Source: Balneolaceae bacterium
GTDB lineage: Bacteria > Bacteroidota > Rhodothermia > Balneolales > Balneolaceae
DNA length: 8,274 nucleotides
Direction of reading: 5' to 3'
Assembly: GCA_007123985.1 (NCBI GenBank)
Contig: SLGA01000311.1
Coordinates: 1-8,274, forward strand
Made by a program: the position numbers and the translations under genes. The notes beneath the pieces are model-generated. The model did not search any database and was not told where the DNA came from. It saw only the letters and a list, made by a program, of their open reading frames with translations. This document shows positions 7,328 to 8,274 of this stretch, piece by piece. Every line of letters starts with the position of its first letter. Position 1 is the stretch's first letter.

Positions 7328-7401
7328 GGGCCCGTAGCTCAGTTGGTCAGAGCAGTCGACTCATAATCGATTGGTCGCAGGTTCAAGTCCTGCCGGGCCC
7401 A
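7328..7401 (+). tRNA. tRNA with CAT anticodon, most likely tRNA-Ile2 (lysidine type)
   Basis: A 74-base cloverleaf folds without mismatch: acceptor GGGCCCG/CGGGCCC, D stem GCTC/GAGC, anticodon stem GTCGA/TCGAT (ending in a G-T pair) with loop CTCATAA, T stem GCAGG/CCTGC with loop TTCAAGT, and discriminator A. The anticodon CAT is at 7362-7364. The 3' CCA is not encoded (ACAT follows). CAT is shared by initiator Met, elongator Met and Ile2. The region from GTCGACTCATAATCGATTGG onward closely resembles E. coli tRNA-Ile2 as I remember it, and the acceptor has C4-G69 and C5-G68, which are recalled determinants of the TilS lysidine synthase. The initiator is excluded because its three G-C pairs in the anticodon stem are absent. 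Elongator Met remains the alternative; the tRNA call itself is near certain. Confidence 0.95.
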
Positions 7402-7409
7402 CATTTTTC

Positions 7410-7514
7410 TCACCTCGAAAGCACCCTCCAAAACCACCCCTTAGGCCATTTAACGGCTATTTTAGAAGCTTCCACTCTTTTTTTAGCAATTTCGGCCGAA
7501 TGAATCGTTTTCAT
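7410..7514 (-). CDS. Possible 34-residue basic small protein
   Basis: ATG 7514 opens a 34-codon frame ending in TGA nine bases beyond the tRNA 3' end on the opposite strand. The product begins MKTIHSAEIAKKRVEASK, is rich in Lys and Arg, and ends with a Trp-rich segment (WPKGWFWRVLSR). I recognise no family. There is no Shine-Dalgarno sequence, though genes in this window generally lack one. It may be a small real gene, the tail of a former gene, or chance. Confidence 0.15.
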   Translation of the reverse strand: MKTIHSAEIAKKRVEASKIAVKWPKGWFWRVLSR

Positions 7515-7539
7515 TTTACAGCATATTTCGCGTAATTGC

Positions 7540-7559
7540 GTGGTACATTATGTGGTACA
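7540..7559. repeat. GTGGTACA direct repeat, possible recombinase arm sites
   Basis: Two exact copies of GTGGTACA (7540-7547 and 7552-7559) are separated by TTAT, giving a 12-base period close to one helical turn. They begin 139 bases after the tRNA 3' end. Short tandem direct repeats at this distance from a tRNA resemble the arm-type binding sites of tyrosine recombinases that integrate at tRNA 3' ends. A flanking inverted pair, GCGTGG (7538-7543) and CCACGC (7562-7567), encloses them. The functional reading is inference only. Confidence 0.3.
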
Positions 7560-7588
7560 CCCCACGCGATAGTGAAATGGTTTCTTGA

Positions 7589-7741
7589 ATGATTTGGCGA
7601 TCTTCATACAATCTACAAAAAATCAAAAAGCCAGAAGCGTTTAGCAATACACCTGATCTATTATATGCTTTACGTATGTATCTGACCGGAGATTCTGGGG
7701 CTAATACGGTTGTTATTACGGAAGTTACTGAAGATAATTAA
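7589..7741 (+). CDS. Short open frame, 50 residues, possible gene fragment
   Basis: ATG 7589 directly follows an in-frame stop and opens 50 codons to TAA 7739-7741. The middle and end (PEAFSNTPDLLYALRMYLTG, then TVVITEVTEDN) have a composition expected of a real protein. I recognise no family. Given the decayed surroundings it is more likely the end of a truncated gene than an independent gene. Confidence 0.2.
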   Translation: MIWRSSYNLQKIKKPEAFSNTPDLLYALRMYLTGDSGANTVVITEVTEDN

Positions 7742-7839
7742 TTTATATCGGCTTTCCTTTTGGATAACTACGCCTGAAGGATGATTAAATATGGTTTTCA
7801 TAGCCGACGGTTCATTTACCCTCTTTCCAACCGCTCACT

Positions 7840-8013
7840 TCACGCATTATAACTACTTACCCCATTTAAAAAAAGTACAATCCATGTGCATTTTGAATTG
7901 CCTATAGATATATCCCACACAAGCACTTTGCCTCCCGCTTTATAAACTTCAAAATCATCTAATAAGCCAGTAATGTGTCCATTTTTTATTTTTCCGGCTC
8001 CTGAGATGGAATA
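7840..8013 (-). pseudogene. Possible C-terminal remnant of an unidentified protein
   Basis: A stop-to-stop open stretch with no ATG, reading roughly GKIKNGHITGLLDDFEVYKA, then GGKVLVWDISIGNSKCTWIV and a short tail to TGA 7842-7840. The Gly/Asp turns with alternating hydrophobic residues look like a beta-rich secreted or lipoprotein-like domain, though I cannot name it. It lacks a start codon and its upstream edge is a stop near 8014-8016, close to where the plus-strand remnant begins, so the two broken genes seem to meet there. Confidence 0.25.
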
Positions 8014-8262
8014 TTATGAAGGTACCTCCCAAGGAAGTGGGGAAGCTACTGGGGAAGTAAAAAAGTAGTCAGCGCTTTATAAAGTGAGATGAAGCCATCC
8101 GAAATTCAAAAAAAACTGAGTTTGAAACACGATGATTATTTCAGGCTGCATTATATCGAACCTGCCATAAAAGCAGGATTCATTGAAATGACCCACCCGG
8201 AAAGTCCAAACCTTCCAAATTAAAAATATCGGCTAACTCAAAAGGGAAAAGTCTATATGTAA
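8000..8262 (+). pseudogene. Degraded C-terminus of an AlbA_2/AAA_4-type ATP-binding (RecG-related) protein
   Basis: Reading with frame corrections gives EGTSQGSGEATGEVKK (8018-8065), then SALY, EMKPSEIQKKLSLKHDDYF, AIKAGFIEMTHPESP and KYRLTQKGK. This is the characteristic tail of putative transcriptional regulators/ATP-binding proteins with an N-terminal AlbA_2 (Schlafen-like) domain: a Gly-Glu-Thr repeat linker, then a winged helix of the form GEM-x-LGLK-HFR-LxPAL-GLIEMTxPxxP-QKYRLTxKG. Three lesions break it: TAG at 8066-8068, a frameshift between about 8069 and 8088, and TAA at 8221-8223 where the family usually has Gln (CAA to TAA is one substitution). The original stop is probably TAA 8260-8262. 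The N-terminal domains are absent. Such genes are often found on mobile or accessory DNA. The family call is from recalled consensus. Confidence 0.62.
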
Positions 8263-8274
8263 AAATTAGGGTAA

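Larger units (their letters stand above)
7402..8274. other. Gene-poor, decayed region downstream of the tRNA
   Basis: No intact gene of normal size lies in these 873 bases on either strand. The region holds short open frames at 7410-7514 (minus), 7589-7741 (plus) and 7840-8013 (minus), a GTGGTACA direct repeat, and a broken C-terminal gene remnant near 8000-8262. No integrase and no second copy of the tRNA 3' end is present within the window. The arrangement is that of an eroded integration site beside a tRNA gene, which is inference. Confidence 0.5.

Noticed and set aside
7538..7567. GCGTGG/CCACGC as a terminator for the tRNA
   Set aside because: The arms are six bases with an 18-base loop and no T-tract follows; it is too far from the tRNA 3' end.
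7402..8274. CRISPR array or toxin-antitoxin pair in the gene-poor right end
   Set aside because: No regularly spaced repeats of 25-40 bases are present, and no pair of adjacent small frames with recognisable toxin or antitoxin sequence was seen.

Overview
The window looks like a chromosome segment from a member of the Bacteroidota/Balneolota/Rhodothermota side of the tree. This is inferred from gene content (a secreted S9B dipeptidyl peptidase, an outer-membrane porin of the O/P type), from the absence of Shine-Dalgarno sequences in front of every start codon examined, from a TAnnTTTG-type promoter element ahead of the tRNA, and from a tRNA whose 3' CCA is not encoded. A Balneolaceae-like bacterium is my best guess, but no species can be assigned from the sequence alone.

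Layout. Positions 1-6025 are read on the minus strand. In transcription order they hold a phosphoglucomutase/phosphomannomutase, a P1B-4 type metal-exporting ATPase only 10 bases behind it, a 219-base gap, a signal-peptide-bearing dipeptidyl peptidase IV homologue, and the 5' end of a cytidine/guanine-deaminase-family gene. The deaminase ATG overlaps the peptidase stop codon (ATGA) and the gene runs off the left edge. A divergent intergenic region (5939-6081) separates this group from a plus-strand outer-membrane porin that starts with GTG. A strong hairpin follows the porin. A tRNA with a CAT anticodon, most likely the lysidine-modified tRNA-Ile2, lies at 7328-7401 behind a good Bacteroidota-like promoter and a perfect 16-base palindrome.

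The last ~870 bases downstream of the tRNA contain no intact gene. They hold a pair of GTGGTACA direct repeats resembling recombinase arm sites, three short open frames of doubtful status, and the C-terminal remnant of an AlbA_2/AAA_4-type ATP-binding protein broken by two stop codons and a frameshift. This reads as an old integration scar beside a tRNA.

How the genes work together: the mutase supplies sugar phosphates for envelope polymers, the ATPase exports divalent transition metals, and the peptidase acts on periplasmic or extracellular proline-containing peptides. The porin admits small solutes. The group looks like ordinary housekeeping and envelope functions, not a dedicated system. 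I did not find a convincing novel system; the most informative parts are the coupled deaminase start, the P1B-4 motif set and the decayed tRNA-adjacent region.
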